DNA of 64,000 nucleotides from an uncultured Nocardioides sp. (GCF_947489365.1 NZ_CANLDB010000003.1:434001-498000); one strand, 5' to 3'. Counted from the stretch's first letter, positions 43,944-52,853 are shown. Numbers and translations: made by a program. Notes: generated from the letters alone by a model not told the origin.

Positions 43944-44108
43944 CCCGGAGATCGAGGTGCGAGCGTCGCGCAGCGACCGAGCCACGAGATCCCGCGCACC
44001 ACGCTGCGGTCTCGACGACGCGCGCTCGCTGCGCTCGAGTGCTGCTCGACCAACGGGAGCCCGGAGATCGAGGTGCGAGCGTCGCGCAGCGACCGAGCCA
44101 CGAGATCC
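43944..44108. repeat. REP-like dyad repeats, copies D1, D3 (variant, inverted) and D2
   Basis: D1 (43944-43993) and D2 (44060-44108) are nearly identical to each other and share the arms of the copy at 14411, with a different core (CGTCGCGCAGCGACC). Between them at 44009-44053 lies a variant beginning GGTCTCGACGACGCGCGCTC and ending GCTGCTCGACCAAC, able to fold alone. Together they fill the gap after the 13E12 gene. Confidence 0.85.
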
Positions 44109-44172
44109 GGCGAGTGGTCGACCACCCGACGCGTCCCTTCACACGCGCGCCGCCCGGGAGCACACTGAGGCG

Positions 44173-44274
44173 ATGATCGGACTCGGAAGCATGGAGCTGC
44201 TCCTCGTCCTGCTCATCCTGGTGGGCGTCGTCGTGTTCCTCGGGTGGATCCTCGTCCGCGCCACCCGCCGCTGA
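44173..44274 (+). CDS. 33-residue single-helix membrane peptide
   Basis: A tiny gene from ATG 44173: MIGLGSMELLLVLLILVGVV forms most of one transmembrane helix and the peptide ends in RATRR. The start resembles TatA (GxxELLLVLLI), but the amphipathic helix and tail of TatA are missing. It is convergent with the PKD gene, whose stop is four bases away. It may be a small membrane regulator or a fragment. Confidence 0.55.
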   Translation: MIGLGSMELLLVLLILVGVVVFLGWILVRATRR

Positions 44275-44278
44275 CCGT

Positions 44279-46408
44279 TCAGCGTGTGACGCGGAAGGTC
44301 CACTCGCGCGCGGTGCGGTTGCCCAGCGAGTCGGCGGCGACGACCCGTGCGCGGTGACGGCCCGGTGACAGGGCCTTCGCCGGTCGCCCGCGCAGCTGAC
44401 CGGTCGCGGCGTCGTACCGCGGTCCGGCGACGAGGCGGCCGTCGACGCGCAGCGTCACGGTGCCCGGCCGCACGGCGGACCACCGGTCCTGCAACCGGGC
44501 CCGCACGGTGGGACGGCGGGCGGCGGTCCGCCCGGTCGGTGCGACGACTCCCACCGTCGGGCCGGTGGTGTCCACCGTCCAGGTCCGGGTCGCCGGGGTC
44601 GGGTCGGTGTCCTGGTCGGTCGTGCGCACCGCGAGGGTGTGACGACCGTCGGCGAGACCCGAGTAGCGGACACCCGAGTCGCAGCCTCGCCAACCGCCCT
44701 CGTCCAAGCGGCACAGGAACGTGCCGACCTCGGCGCCGGTGAAGCGGAAGGTCGCCCCGGTCGAGCGCGTCGTGCCGCGGGGACCGTCCGTCAGGGCGAC
44801 GCGCGCGCCCACCCGGACGCGGACCGTGCGAGTCACGGACTCGTGGTCGCCGGTGTGCCCGTCCGTGTGGGGGCGGGTCACCGTCAGGCGAGCGGTGTAG
44901 GTGCCCGGCCGGGCGTAGACGTGGACGGGGTCGGCCTCCCGGCTGGTGGTGCCGTCGCCGAGGTCCCAGTGGTAGGCGAGGTCGGCGGTGTCCGGGCCGA
45001 GGTCGGCGCAGCCGATGCGCCGCGCCGGGTTGTCGGGGTCGTGGACGACGACCGACACCGCCCGCGGTCCGGCCCGGCGGTCCGACGTCTCGACCACCCG
45101 TCCGCTGCTGCCGGCGGCGGACGAGGTGAAGTACGGCCAGATCTCGTTGCCCTCCGCGAACGGCTGGGTCTCGTCGAAGCGGAAGTGGGCCCCGCCGTCC
45201 TCGACCCCGCAGGGCTGCTCGTGCACGTGCGCGAGGTGGGCGGCGCCGGGTTTCAGGCCCGCGACGCGCAGGGTCGTCACGGTCGAGCCGCGACCGCGCG
45301 CCATCGAGGCCAAACCGGTCAGGTCGGGGTAGGCGTCCGTCCCCGCGGCGTACGGCGTCACCTCGCCGGCGGTGCGGACCCCCGCCGAGAACCCGACCTC
45401 CCGGGCGCCGTCGAGCGGGGTGGCCGACGCGGTGACCTGCGGGAGGGGCTCGCCGCCCCCGACGAGCAGGTCGACGGAGTCGGTGCCGACGACGCCTCCG
45501 GCGTCGGTGACCTCGAGGGTCGCGGTGTAGCTGCCGGCGTCGTCGTACTGGTGGGTCACGGTGCGGCCCGCGACGGGTGCGCCGCCGTCGTCCAGGTCCC
45601 ACCGGTACCGCACACCGGACCCCTGGTGCTCGTCGGCGACCGACCCGGTGAGCCGGACGGTGAGGGGTGCGGGGCCGCTGGTCCGGTCGGCCACGGCGGT
45701 CACGGCGGCCTCCCCGGTCACGGTCACCGAGAAGGCCTCCCGGTGGACACCGCCGCGGCCGTCGGAGACCTCCAGCGTCACGGCGTAGGTCCCCGGCCGC
45801 TCGTAGGAGTGCATGGCGTGGTCGGTGGTCAGGACGCGGCCGTCCCCGGTGTCCCAGCGGTAGGTCAGCGGGTCGTCGTCGGGGTCGCTCGCGGCGGCGG
45901 TGAGGTGAACAGGCAGGGGAGCGGGGCCGGTCAGCGGCTCCACCGTCGGGCTCGCCGTCGGGGGCGTGTTCCCAGGCTCCGTGACCACGACGGTCCCGCG
46001 CATCGTGACGCCGTGGATGGCGCAGAGGTACTCGTACGTCCCGGGCTCGGTGAAGGTGCGGCGGATCGGGGCGCCGCCGGGGACCCGGTACTCCTGCAGC
46101 GGGTCGGCCCAGGTCGACGCGCTGTCGCGGGAGGTGAGGTCGTGCTCCTGGGCAGCCCGGTCGAAGCGCCACTCGACGGTGTCGCCGACGGCGATCGTGG
46201 TCGTGGCGGCGTCCCGGTCGTCAGCCGCGCCCTGCGTCAACCACCGGTTGCCGAACTGGTCGTCGACGGCGTCGACGACCCACGTCGTGGCCGCGGTCGC
46301 GGCGGGGGAGTCCGGGGGCGCGCCGGCGCGGGCAGCGCCTCCCCAGGCGGCGGTGACGACGAGCAGGAGCGCGACGAGCAGCGCGGGCCTCGGACGACGG
46401 GTGATCAC
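44279..46408 (-). CDS. secreted multidomain protein: cupredoxin, PKD repeats, Cu/Zn-SOD-like domain
   Basis: A 709-residue exported protein; signal peptide about residues 1-28. Residues 41-143 form a cupredoxin with type-1 copper ligands His89 (QEHDLTS), Cys129, His132 and Met136 (LCAIHGVTM). Two PKD domains follow (about 147-232 and 233-317). Residues 320-470 resemble Cu/Zn superoxide dismutase: HLAHVHEQPCG (His394/His396, Cys400), GAHFRF (His408), VVVHDPDN (His456) and GCADL (Cys467). A third PKD (PVHVYARPGTYTARL) and Ig-like domains end it. It probably binds copper outside the cell. GTTCAC-type half-sites lie upstream, as in the KDG operon. Confidence 0.82.
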   Translation of the reverse strand: MITRRPRPALLVALLLVVTAAWGGAARAGAPPDSPAATAATTWVVDAVDDQFGNRWLTQGAADDRDAATTTIAVGDTVEWRFDRAAQEHDLTSRDSASTWADPLQEYRVPGGAPIRRTFTEPGTYEYLCAIHGVTMRGTVVVTEPGNTPPTASPTVEPLTGPAPLPVHLTAAASDPDDDPLTYRWDTGDGRVLTTDHAMHSYERPGTYAVTLEVSDGRGGVHREAFSVTVTGEAAVTAVADRTSGPAPLTVRLTGSVADEHQGSGVRYRWDLDDGGAPVAGRTVTHQYDDAGSYTATLEVTDAGGVVGTDSVDLLVGGGEPLPQVTASATPLDGAREVGFSAGVRTAGEVTPYAAGTDAYPDLTGLASMARGRGSTVTTLRVAGLKPGAAHLAHVHEQPCGVEDGGAHFRFDETQPFAEGNEIWPYFTSSAAGSSGRVVETSDRRAGPRAVSVVVHDPDNPARRIGCADLGPDTADLAYHWDLGDGTTSREADPVHVYARPGTYTARLTVTRPHTDGHTGDHESVTRTVRVRVGARVALTDGPRGTTRSTGATFRFTGAEVGTFLCRLDEGGWRGCDSGVRYSGLADGRHTLAVRTTDQDTDPTPATRTWTVDTTGPTVGVVAPTGRTAARRPTVRARLQDRWSAVRPGTVTLRVDGRLVAGPRYDAATGQLRGRPAKALSPGRHRARVVAADSLGNRTAREWTFRVTR

Positions 46409-46441
46409 GGAGACGACCTCGGTTCAAGAGTGTGACCTGAC

Positions 46442-46457
46442 GGTCAACACAGTGAAC
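46442..46457 (-). promoter_or_regulatory. promoter/operator candidate of the cupredoxin-PKD gene
   Basis: On the minus strand, GTTCACTG is followed closely by TTGACC and then GGTCAC, the same elements seen upstream of kduI and of the oxidase gene. It lies about 35-50 bases before the start codon. Confidence 0.4.
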
Positions 46458-46500
46458 ACACCCGGGACGCCGCTGTCCAGGGGTCGTGCCGCGGGGGCGG

Positions 46501-47301
46501 TCAGCGGACGTAGCGGTTGCCCTGCTCGGCGGCGAGCCGCGCCTTGACGCTGAGCAGCGTCTCGATGACGAGGTCCTCGCGGCCGTCGTCGAGACGGCTG
46601 ATCGGGACGGCGACGCTGATGCCGTCGACGGCCGGCCGGGAGAAGGGCAGGGCGATCCCGAAGCACCGCACGCCGATGCAGGACTCGTCGCTCTCGCGGG
46701 CGTAGCCGAGGTCGGCCGCCTCGTCGAGCAGGCCGAGCAGCGCGCCGCGGTCCGTCGTCGTCTGTGAGGTGAGCGTCGGGATCGTGTCGGGCACCAGGTC
46801 GTGCCGCAGGGGCTCGGGGAGGTCGGCGAGGATCGCGCGACCCAGCGCGGTGGAGCACGCGAGGAGCCGCCGGCCGAGGGCCGAGTGCATCCGCAGCGGG
46901 TGCACTGACTCGCGCTTGGACACGTAGACGACGTGGTTGCCGGCCAGGCGGCCGAGGTTCACCGTCTCGCCGGTGGCGGCCGCGATCTCGTCGAGGATCG
47001 GGGCCGCACGCGTCACCACCGGGTCCTCCGCCAGGTAGGCCGAGCTGACGACCAGCGAGTGCAGGCCCAGCTGGTAGACGCTGCCCGTCGGGTCCGTCTG
47101 CAGCCACCCGCGGTCGGTCATGGTGCGCAGCAGCGCGTGCAGGCTGCTCTTCGGGATGCTGAGTCGCGTCGACAGCTGCAGCTGCGTCCCCGGCCCCCGG
47201 GTCGCGATCTCGTCGAGCAGGTCGAGGGCCCGGGCCGCGGACTTCACCGGCCCCGCCGCCGAGCCCGTCCCCGTCTTCCCTGTGGTCGTCTCCTGGAGCA
47301 T
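46501..47301 (-). CDS. IclR-family regulator (KdgR-like) of the uronate/KDG region
   Basis: A 266-residue regulator. The winged helix is LQLSTRLSIPKSSLHALLRT and the effector domain has GETVNLGRLAGNHVVYVSKR and GVRCFGIALPFSRP. It is divergent from kduI. Its own promoter has a consensus TTGACA (47345-47350, minus strand) with a GTGAA half-site near the -10 position, which suggests autoregulation. Known IclR members such as KdgR answer to 2-keto-3-deoxygluconate; the neighbouring pathway makes that the likely ligand here. Confidence 0.92.
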   Translation of the reverse strand: MLQETTTGKTGTGSAAGPVKSAARALDLLDEIATRGPGTQLQLSTRLSIPKSSLHALLRTMTDRGWLQTDPTGSVYQLGLHSLVVSSAYLAEDPVVTRAAPILDEIAAATGETVNLGRLAGNHVVYVSKRESVHPLRMHSALGRRLLACSTALGRAILADLPEPLRHDLVPDTIPTLTSQTTTDRGALLGLLDEAADLGYARESDESCIGVRCFGIALPFSRPAVDGISVAVPISRLDDGREDLVIETLLSVKARLAAEQGNRYVR

Positions 47302-47394
47302 CTCTGCACCTCCTGGTGTGAATAAGCAGGCTGCCCCTGAGCCGTGTCAAGACAATCTAACCCGTGTCCACGGATGTGAACCAGATTTGATCCC

Positions 47395-47423
47395 TTGACC
47401 GTGACCTCAGTCACCTGTACGTT
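47395..47423 (+). promoter_or_regulatory. promoter of the kdu operon
   Basis: TTGACC (47395-47400), a 17-base spacer containing GTCACC, and TACGTT (47418-47423). A closely related promoter lies before the oxidase gene at 57186. Confidence 0.6.
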
Positions 47424-47431
47424 CCGACGCA

Positions 47432-47447
47432 GTTCACAAACGCGAAC
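47432..47447. promoter_or_regulatory. candidate IclR operator in the kdu leader
   Basis: GTTCACAAACGCGAAC has GTTC/GAAC arms and sits just downstream of the -10, where a bound repressor would block transcription. Another GTTCAC follows at 47451. Confidence 0.6.
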
Positions 47448-47476
47448 CAAGTTCACGAAATTGCGAGGAGCCTCAG

Positions 47477-48289
47477 GTGCAGGTCCGACACTCGGCATCG
47501 CCGTCCAGCGTGGAGACGGCGACCACCGCCGATCTGCGACACCAGTTCCTCGTGGAGGACCTCTTCGTCGCCGGCGAGGTCAACGCTGTCTACACCCACG
47601 ACGACCGGCTCGTCGTCGGTGGCGCGCTGCCGGGGACGGACGAGCTCGACCTGCCCGCGTGGGACCAGCTCGGCGTCGAGTCCCACCTCGAGCGCCGCGA
47701 GCTGGGCATCATCAACGTCGGCGGCACCGGCCACGTGTTGGTCGGGGACGAGAAGTTCGAGCTCGACCACCTCGACGGCCTGTACGTCGGCCGCGGCAGC
47801 GAGGTCACCTTCGCCGGGGCCGACGCCGCCTTCTACTTCGTCTCCGCGCCGGCGCACGCGACGTACCCGACGACGGCGCTCAGCCACGCCGAGGTCGAGC
47901 CGCTGGGCCTCGGGAGCTCGCACTGCGCCAACGAGCGGCAGCTCTTCCGGTACGCCTGGGGCCAGGACCTGCAGACCGCGGGCATCCAGTTCGGCGTCAC
48001 CGTGATCGCCGACGGCTCCGTGTGGAACACGATGCCGCCGCACCTGCACGACCGTCGCACCGAGGTCTACATGTACGTCGACCTCGACGCCGAGGACCGC
48101 GTCTTCCACCTCATGGGCCAGCCGGGCGCCACCCGCCACCTGGTCGTCTCCGACCGCCAGGCCGTCATCTCGCCGCCGTGGTCCATCCACTCCGGCGCCG
48201 GCACCGGCAGCTACGCCTTCATCTGGGCGATGTCGGGCGAGAACACCACCTACACCGACCTCACCCCGGTCGCGCTGGAGGACCTGTGA
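47477..48289 (+). CDS. kduI: 5-dehydro-4-deoxy-D-glucuronate isomerase
   Basis: It converts 5-keto-4-deoxyuronate, the product of pectin, alginate-like or glycosaminoglycan lyases, to 2,5-diketo-3-deoxygluconate. The 270-residue cupin has the family metal site NTMPPHLHDRRTEVYMY and blocks GIINVGGTGHV and YFVSAPAHATYP. It starts at GTG 47477 after a GCGAGGAG ribosome site. It is first in the operon and overlaps kduD by four bases. Confidence 0.95.
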   Translation: MQVRHSASPSSVETATTADLRHQFLVEDLFVAGEVNAVYTHDDRLVVGGALPGTDELDLPAWDQLGVESHLERRELGIINVGGTGHVLVGDEKFELDHLDGLYVGRGSEVTFAGADAAFYFVSAPAHATYPTTALSHAEVEPLGLGSSHCANERQLFRYAWGQDLQTAGIQFGVTVIADGSVWNTMPPHLHDRRTEVYMYVDLDAEDRVFHLMGQPGATRHLVVSDRQAVISPPWSIHSGAGTGSYAFIWAMSGENTTYTDLTPVALEDL

Positions 48290-49071
48290 CCGCCCTCGCC
48301 GAGCCGGCGACCGCGCCCCGGTCGCCCTTCGACCTCACCGGGCGGCGCGCCGTCGTCACCGGCGCGGGCCGCGGTCTCGGCCGCGCCGTGGCCCTCGGGC
48401 TCGCCCGGGCCGGGGCGGACGTGGTCCTCCTCGGTCGCCCCGGCGCCCAGGACGGGACCGCGCAGGCCCTGGAGGCGGAGGGTGCGAGGACCGAGGTCCT
48501 CGACCTCGACCTCGCCGACCACGACGTCATCGGCCAGGTGTCGGCCGACGTGCTGGCCGCCGGCGAGGTCGACGTGCTGGTGAACAACGCCGGCATCATC
48601 GACCGCGCCGACGCCGTCGACGTGGCGCGCGACGACTGGGACCGTGTCCTGGACGTCAACCTCACGGGCCTGTTCCTGCTCACCCAGCAGCTGGGCCGGC
48701 CGATGGTCGAGCGCGGCCACGGGAAGGTCGTCAGCATCGCCAGCCTGCTGTCCTTCCAGGGCGGCATCCGCGTGGCGTCGTACGCCGCGAGCAAGCACGC
48801 CGTCGCCGGCCTGACCAAGGCGCTCGCCAACGAGTGGGGGCCCGCCGGGGTCCAGGTCAACGCCATCGCGCCGGGCTACATCGCCACCGACAACACCACC
48901 GCACTGCGTGAGGACCCCGCCCGGTCCGCCGCGATCCTCGACCGGATCCCCGCCGGTCGATGGGGTGCCGCGGAGGACGTCGCCGGTGCCGCCGTCTTCC
49001 TCTCCTCCTCCGCCGCCGACTACGTCAACGGCCACGTGCTCGTGGTCGACGGCGGCTGGATGTCCCGCTGA
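48286..49071 (+). CDS. kduD: 2-dehydro-3-deoxy-D-gluconate 5-dehydrogenase
   Basis: It reduces 2,5-diketo-3-deoxygluconate to KDG with NAD(P)H. This SDR of 261 residues has [25 protein letters not shown], the catalytic Ser in VSIASLLSFQGG, YAASK and the family end VNGHVLVVDGGW. GTG 48286 overlaps the kduI stop, so the two consecutive pathway steps are translationally coupled. Confidence 0.93.
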   Translation: MTALAEPATAPRSPFDLTGRRAVVTGAGRGLGRAVALGLARAGADVVLLGRPGAQDGTAQALEAEGARTEVLDLDLADHDVIGQVSADVLAAGEVDVLVNNAGIIDRADAVDVARDDWDRVLDVNLTGLFLLTQQLGRPMVERGHGKVVSIASLLSFQGGIRVASYAASKHAVAGLTKALANEWGPAGVQVNAIAPGYIATDNTTALREDPARSAAILDRIPAGRWGAAEDVAGAAVFLSSSAADYVNGHVLVVDGGWMSR

Positions 49072-49144
49072 CCGATCCCGTCCCCCACCCACCGTCTCGG
49101 ACCCATCCCGCCACACCGCTGGCACGAGAGATCGAGGAACAACC

Positions 49145-50230
49145 ATGAAGCTCAGCTCACGACCCGCAGCCGCGCTGGTGGGTCTGTCCCTGGCCGCGCT
49201 CGCCCTCACCGGGTGCAGCGAGGAGGCCGCCGGTGGCGACTCCGCGAGCGCCGGCGAGTCCTGCGCCCCCGAGGACGTCCGACTGGTCGGTCAGGTCCGC
49301 AACGAGTCCAACCCCTACGAGGCGTCCTGGCTGGACGGTGGCGACGCGTTCGCCGAGTCCGTCGGGCTCGAGCAGGAGCGCCTGACCTACGACGGCGACT
49401 CGACCCGTCAGCAGGAGCAGGTGCGCCAGGTGCTCGCCGGCGACACCGACTGCCTGGTCATGAACATCCTCCCGAACGGCGACGCCGACACCCCGCCGAT
49501 CGTGCAGGGCGCCGACGAGGCGGGCGCCTTCCTGGTGACGCAGTGGAACAAGCCGGCCGACCTGAACCCGGTCGACTACGACCGCTGGGTCAGCCACATC
49601 ACGTACGACGGCCAGGAGTCGGGCCAGCAGATCGGGCAGGCGCTCGTCGACGACATGGGCGGCTCCGGCGGGATCATCGCCCTCCAGGGCGTGCTCGACA
49701 CCGCCGCCGCGCAGGACCGCTTCGCCGGTCTGGAGGCGGCCCTCGAGGAGAACCCGGACGTCGAGCTGCTCGACGACCAGACCGCGAACTTCTCCCGGGC
49801 CGAGGCGCTCGAGGTGACCCGCACCCTGCTCAACCGGTACGGCGACGAGGTGACCGGGATCTGGGCCGCGAACGACGACATGGCGCTCGGCGCGCTGGAA
49901 GCCCTCGAGGCCGCGGGTCGCGCCGGTGAGGTCTCCGTGGCCGGCATCGACGCCGTGCCCGACGCGCTCACCGCGATCGAGGACGGCGACATGACCGCCA
50001 CGGTCAGCAGCGACGGCCCCTGGCAGGGTGGCGTCGGCCTCGCGATGGGCTACTGCGCCGCCACCGGCGAGCTCCCCGTCGAGGACATCAGCGACGAGGA
50101 CCGGGCCTTCTTCGCCGAGCAGTTCCTCATCACCGCCGACAACGTCGGCGACTTCCAGGCCCCCGAGGCCGACGTCGAGGCCTTCGACTGCGGCGCCGTC
50201 TTCGACCGCGTGGCGGAGCCCCTGTCGTGA
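49145..50230 (+). CDS. sugar ABC transporter substrate-binding lipoprotein (ribose type)
   Basis: A type-I periplasmic-binding protein of 361 residues with lipobox LTGC. VRLVGQVRNESNPYEASWLD, then VTQWNKPADLNP and IWAANDDMALGALEALEAAG are the usual ribose/galactose-type blocks. It captures the sugar or sugar acid for the importer encoded by the next three genes. Given kduI and kduD, an uronate, unsaturated disaccharide or keto-deoxy acid is likely. Three extra Cys may form disulfides. Confidence 0.9.
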   Translation: MKLSSRPAAALVGLSLAALALTGCSEEAAGGDSASAGESCAPEDVRLVGQVRNESNPYEASWLDGGDAFAESVGLEQERLTYDGDSTRQQEQVRQVLAGDTDCLVMNILPNGDADTPPIVQGADEAGAFLVTQWNKPADLNPVDYDRWVSHITYDGQESGQQIGQALVDDMGGSGGIIALQGVLDTAAAQDRFAGLEAALEENPDVELLDDQTANFSRAEALEVTRTLLNRYGDEVTGIWAANDDMALGALEALEAAGRAGEVSVAGIDAVPDALTAIEDGDMTATVSSDGPWQGGVGLAMGYCAATGELPVEDISDEDRAFFAEQFLITADNVGDFQAPEADVEAFDCGAVFDRVAEPLS

Positions 50231-51255
50231 CCATGACATCCCCCGCCGAGGACACCGTGAGCCCCGAGGGTCACGTCGTCGGGGCGCGCCCCAGGCCTCG
50301 GCGGGGGGTGTCCCTCGCCGACGCAGGGCCCCCGATCGCGCTCGTCGTGATCTTCCTGGCGTTCGCGGTCCTGAACCCCTCGTTCCGGACCGTCGGCAAC
50401 GTCCAGAACCTCATGGACGCCGCCGCTGTGCTGGCGGTGGTGACCTGCGGCATCAGCTTCGTCCTGATGATGGGGTCGATCGACCTCTCCGCCCCGGGCG
50501 TCATGGGCGCCTCGGCGATCGCGGTCGCCCTGCTCGTCGAGAACAACCGCAACGGCAACGACCTCGGGCTGCTGGGCATCGCGCTCGCGATCGGCCTGGG
50601 GGCCGCCCTCGGCCTGCTCAGCGGGCTCGCGCTGGTCCTGCTCAAGGTCCCGTCGTTCATGACCACCCTGGGCGTCTCCGCCGTCGGTCTGGGCGTCGCG
50701 ACGCTCCTGTTCGACGGCGTGCAGCCGAACATCCGCGACGTGCGGCTCGACAGCCTCTCGGTGGAGCGGTTCCTCGGCTTCTCCTACCTCGCGTGGATCG
50801 CCGTGGCCTGCGTCGTCGTGGGGTGGCTGATCCAGCGCTACACCCGGTTGGGCCGCTACGCCTACGCGATCGGCGGTGCCGAGGAGGTGCTGTCGCTCTC
50901 GGGGGTCGACGTCCGGCCGTACAAGGTCATGGTCTTCACCCTCGCGGGCGCCTTCTACGGCCTGGGCGGCGTCATGGTCACCAGCCAGCTCGGCGCGGGC
51001 CTGGTGCAGGCCGGCCGGGGGTTCGACTTCGCCGCCATCACCGCGGCCGTCGTCGGCGGCACGCTGCTGGTCGGCGGCCGCGGCGGCGTCCTGCACTCCG
51101 CCGTCGGCGCCCTGCTCGTCACGGTCCTCACCAGCGGTCTCGTCCAGGCGGGCGTCAGCCCCTACTGGCAGGGCGGCGTGCAGGGCCTCATCGTGGTGGT
51201 GGCCGTCGCCGCCGCCGTCTACCCGCAACGACGCAGGAACCAGGTGGTCAAGTGA
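50227..51255 (+). CDS. sugar ABC transporter permease (RbsC type), first
   Basis: A 342-residue membrane protein with about ten hydrophobic helices, including FVLMMGSIDLSAPGVMGASA and a C-terminal loop GGAEEVLSLSGVDVRPYKVM that meets the ATPase. It starts at GTG 50227, overlapping the receptor gene by four bases. Together with the second permease at 52850 it probably forms a heterodimeric channel. Confidence 0.92.
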   Translation: MTMTSPAEDTVSPEGHVVGARPRPRRGVSLADAGPPIALVVIFLAFAVLNPSFRTVGNVQNLMDAAAVLAVVTCGISFVLMMGSIDLSAPGVMGASAIAVALLVENNRNGNDLGLLGIALAIGLGAALGLLSGLALVLLKVPSFMTTLGVSAVGLGVATLLFDGVQPNIRDVRLDSLSVERFLGFSYLAWIAVACVVVGWLIQRYTRLGRYAYAIGGAEEVLSLSGVDVRPYKVMVFTLAGAFYGLGGVMVTSQLGAGLVQAGRGFDFAAITAAVVGGTLLVGGRGGVLHSAVGALLVTVLTSGLVQAGVSPYWQGGVQGLIVVVAVAAAVYPQRRRNQVVK

Positions 51256-52853
51256 GCACGGAGGTGGCCGCCCGCGAGGCGGAGGTGCCAGCACCCGCGG
51301 TGCCGGCACTCGAGGTCCGCGGTCTCGTCAAGCACTACCCCGGGGTCAAGGCGCTGGACGGCGTCGACCTGGAGGTCCGCCAGCACGAGGTCCTCGGGCT
51401 GGCCGGTGAGAACGGCGCCGGCAAGTCGACGCTGCTCAAGGCGCTCGTCGGGCTCGTGCGCCCCGACGCCGGCGACATCTACGTCCGCGGCGAGAAGGTC
51501 CGTCTGCGCAGCGTCGTGGAGGCCGCCGGGCACGGCATCGGCATGGTCTTCCAGGAGCAGTCGCTGGTCCCCAACCTCACCGCGGCCGAGAACATCGTGC
51601 TGGGCAGCGAGGCGGCCGGCGTGCGCGGCGGGCTCTACCGCTGGTCGACCATGCGCCGGCTCGCCCAGGAGCAGCTCGACAAGATCGGATCCCCGATCGA
51701 CCCGCTGGCCCGCACCGACAGCCTCACCTTCGCCGAGCGGCAGATGGTCGAGATCGCCAAGGTGCTGCGGATCGAGCAGCGCAGCCAGAACGCGCCTGTG
51801 ATCATCCTCGACGAGCCCACCTCGGTGCTCGAGACCAAGGAGATCGACACCCTCTTCACGCAGGTGCGGCGGCTGCGCGAGTTCGCCTCCGTCGTCTTCG
51901 TCTCCCACCGGCTCGACGAGGTCCTCGACGTCTGCGACCGCGTGAGCGTCCTGCGGGGCGGGGTCTCCGCAGGCGAGGTCGCGACCGCCGGGGCCGACCC
52001 CTCCGACCTGCACCGCATGATGATCGGCTCCACCGGCTCCGACGACCACTACCACGGTGCCTCGGCGGCCGCCCGCGACACCGTCGGGGGGGCCGAGGGA
52101 GGCGAGGGTGCCGGGTCCCGCACCGGGCGCCCGCGTCTGGAGGTGCGCGGCCTGTCGGGCCGCACGTTCCGCGACGTCGACCTCGAGGTCGCCGCCGGCG
52201 AGATCGTCGCGGTCGTCGGCGTGCACGGCTCGGGCCGCGAGGACGTGTGCCGCGCGCTGTTCGGCGCCGAGCCGACCACCACGGGCACCATCAGGCTCGA
52301 CGGCGAGACGCTGGACCTCAGCGGCACGCGCGCGGCGTGCGCCGCCGGCATCGGCTACGTGCCCGCCGAGCGCAAGACCGAGGGCATGGTCGGGCCGATG
52401 TCGGTGGCCGACAACATGACGCTGGTCGCCCAGGGCTCCCGCTGCACCGGTCCGTTCACCTCGAGGCGCAAGCAGGCGAAGCTGGTCGACCACTGGATCG
52501 AGAGGCTCTCCATCCGGGTGCCCCACCGCAACACCCCGATCGGCCGCCTGTCCGGCGGCAACCAGCAGAAGGTCGTCCTCGCCCGCTGGCTCGTGGGCGG
52601 CGAGATCAAGCTGCTGCTGCTCGACCACCCCACCCGCGGCCTCGACATCGGGGCCCGGTCCGAGGTCTACCGCCTGATGCGCGAGCTCGCCGCCAATGGC
52701 GTCGCGACCGTCCTCCTCGCCGACAGCCTCGAGGAGGCCATCGGCATGGCCGACCGGGTCGTCGTCATGAGCGACGGCCGCGTCGGCACCGAGGTGGCCT
52801 GCCCCGAGGGCGGCAAGCCCACCCCGCTCGACCTGGTCAAGGAGATGGTGTGA
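51252..52853 (+). CDS. sugar ABC transporter ATP-binding protein (two ATPase domains, RbsA type)
   Basis: A 533-residue tandem ATPase. Domain 1 has Walker A GENGAGKST, Q-loop VFQEQSLVPNL, Walker B VIILDEPTSVL and switch VSHRLDE; its signature LTFAERQMVEIAKVL is degenerate, as is common. Domain 2 has a degenerate Walker A (GVHGSGRED), a good signature LSGGNQQKVVLARWL, and LLLLDHPTRGLDIG, where the catalytic Glu of Walker B is His. An acidic Gly-rich linker joins the domains. Only one ATP site may be fully catalytic. It overlaps both neighbouring genes by four bases. Confidence 0.93.
   Translation: MSTEVAAREAEVPAPAVPALEVRGLVKHYPGVKALDGVDLEVRQHEVLGLAGENGAGKSTLLKALVGLVRPDAGDIYVRGEKVRLRSVVEAAGHGIGMVFQEQSLVPNLTAAENIVLGSEAAGVRGGLYRWSTMRRLAQEQLDKIGSPIDPLARTDSLTFAERQMVEIAKVLRIEQRSQNAPVIILDEPTSVLETKEIDTLFTQVRRLREFASVVFVSHRLDEVLDVCDRVSVLRGGVSAGEVATAGADPSDLHRMMIGSTGSDDHYHGASAAARDTVGGAEGGEGAGSRTGRPRLEVRGLSGRTFRDVDLEVAAGEIVAVVGVHGSGREDVCRALFGAEPTTTGTIRLDGETLDLSGTRAACAAGIGYVPAERKTEGMVGPMSVADNMTLVAQGSRCTGPFTSRRKQAKLVDHWIERLSIRVPHRNTPIGRLSGGNQQKVVLARWLVGGEIKLLLLDHPTRGLDIGARSEVYRLMRELAANGVATVLLADSLEEAIGMADRVVVMSDGRVGTEVACPEGGKPTPLDLVKEMV

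Noticed and set aside
44173..44274. tatA gene
   Set aside because: Only the first helix resembles TatA; the amphipathic helix and acidic tail are missing and no tatC is nearby.
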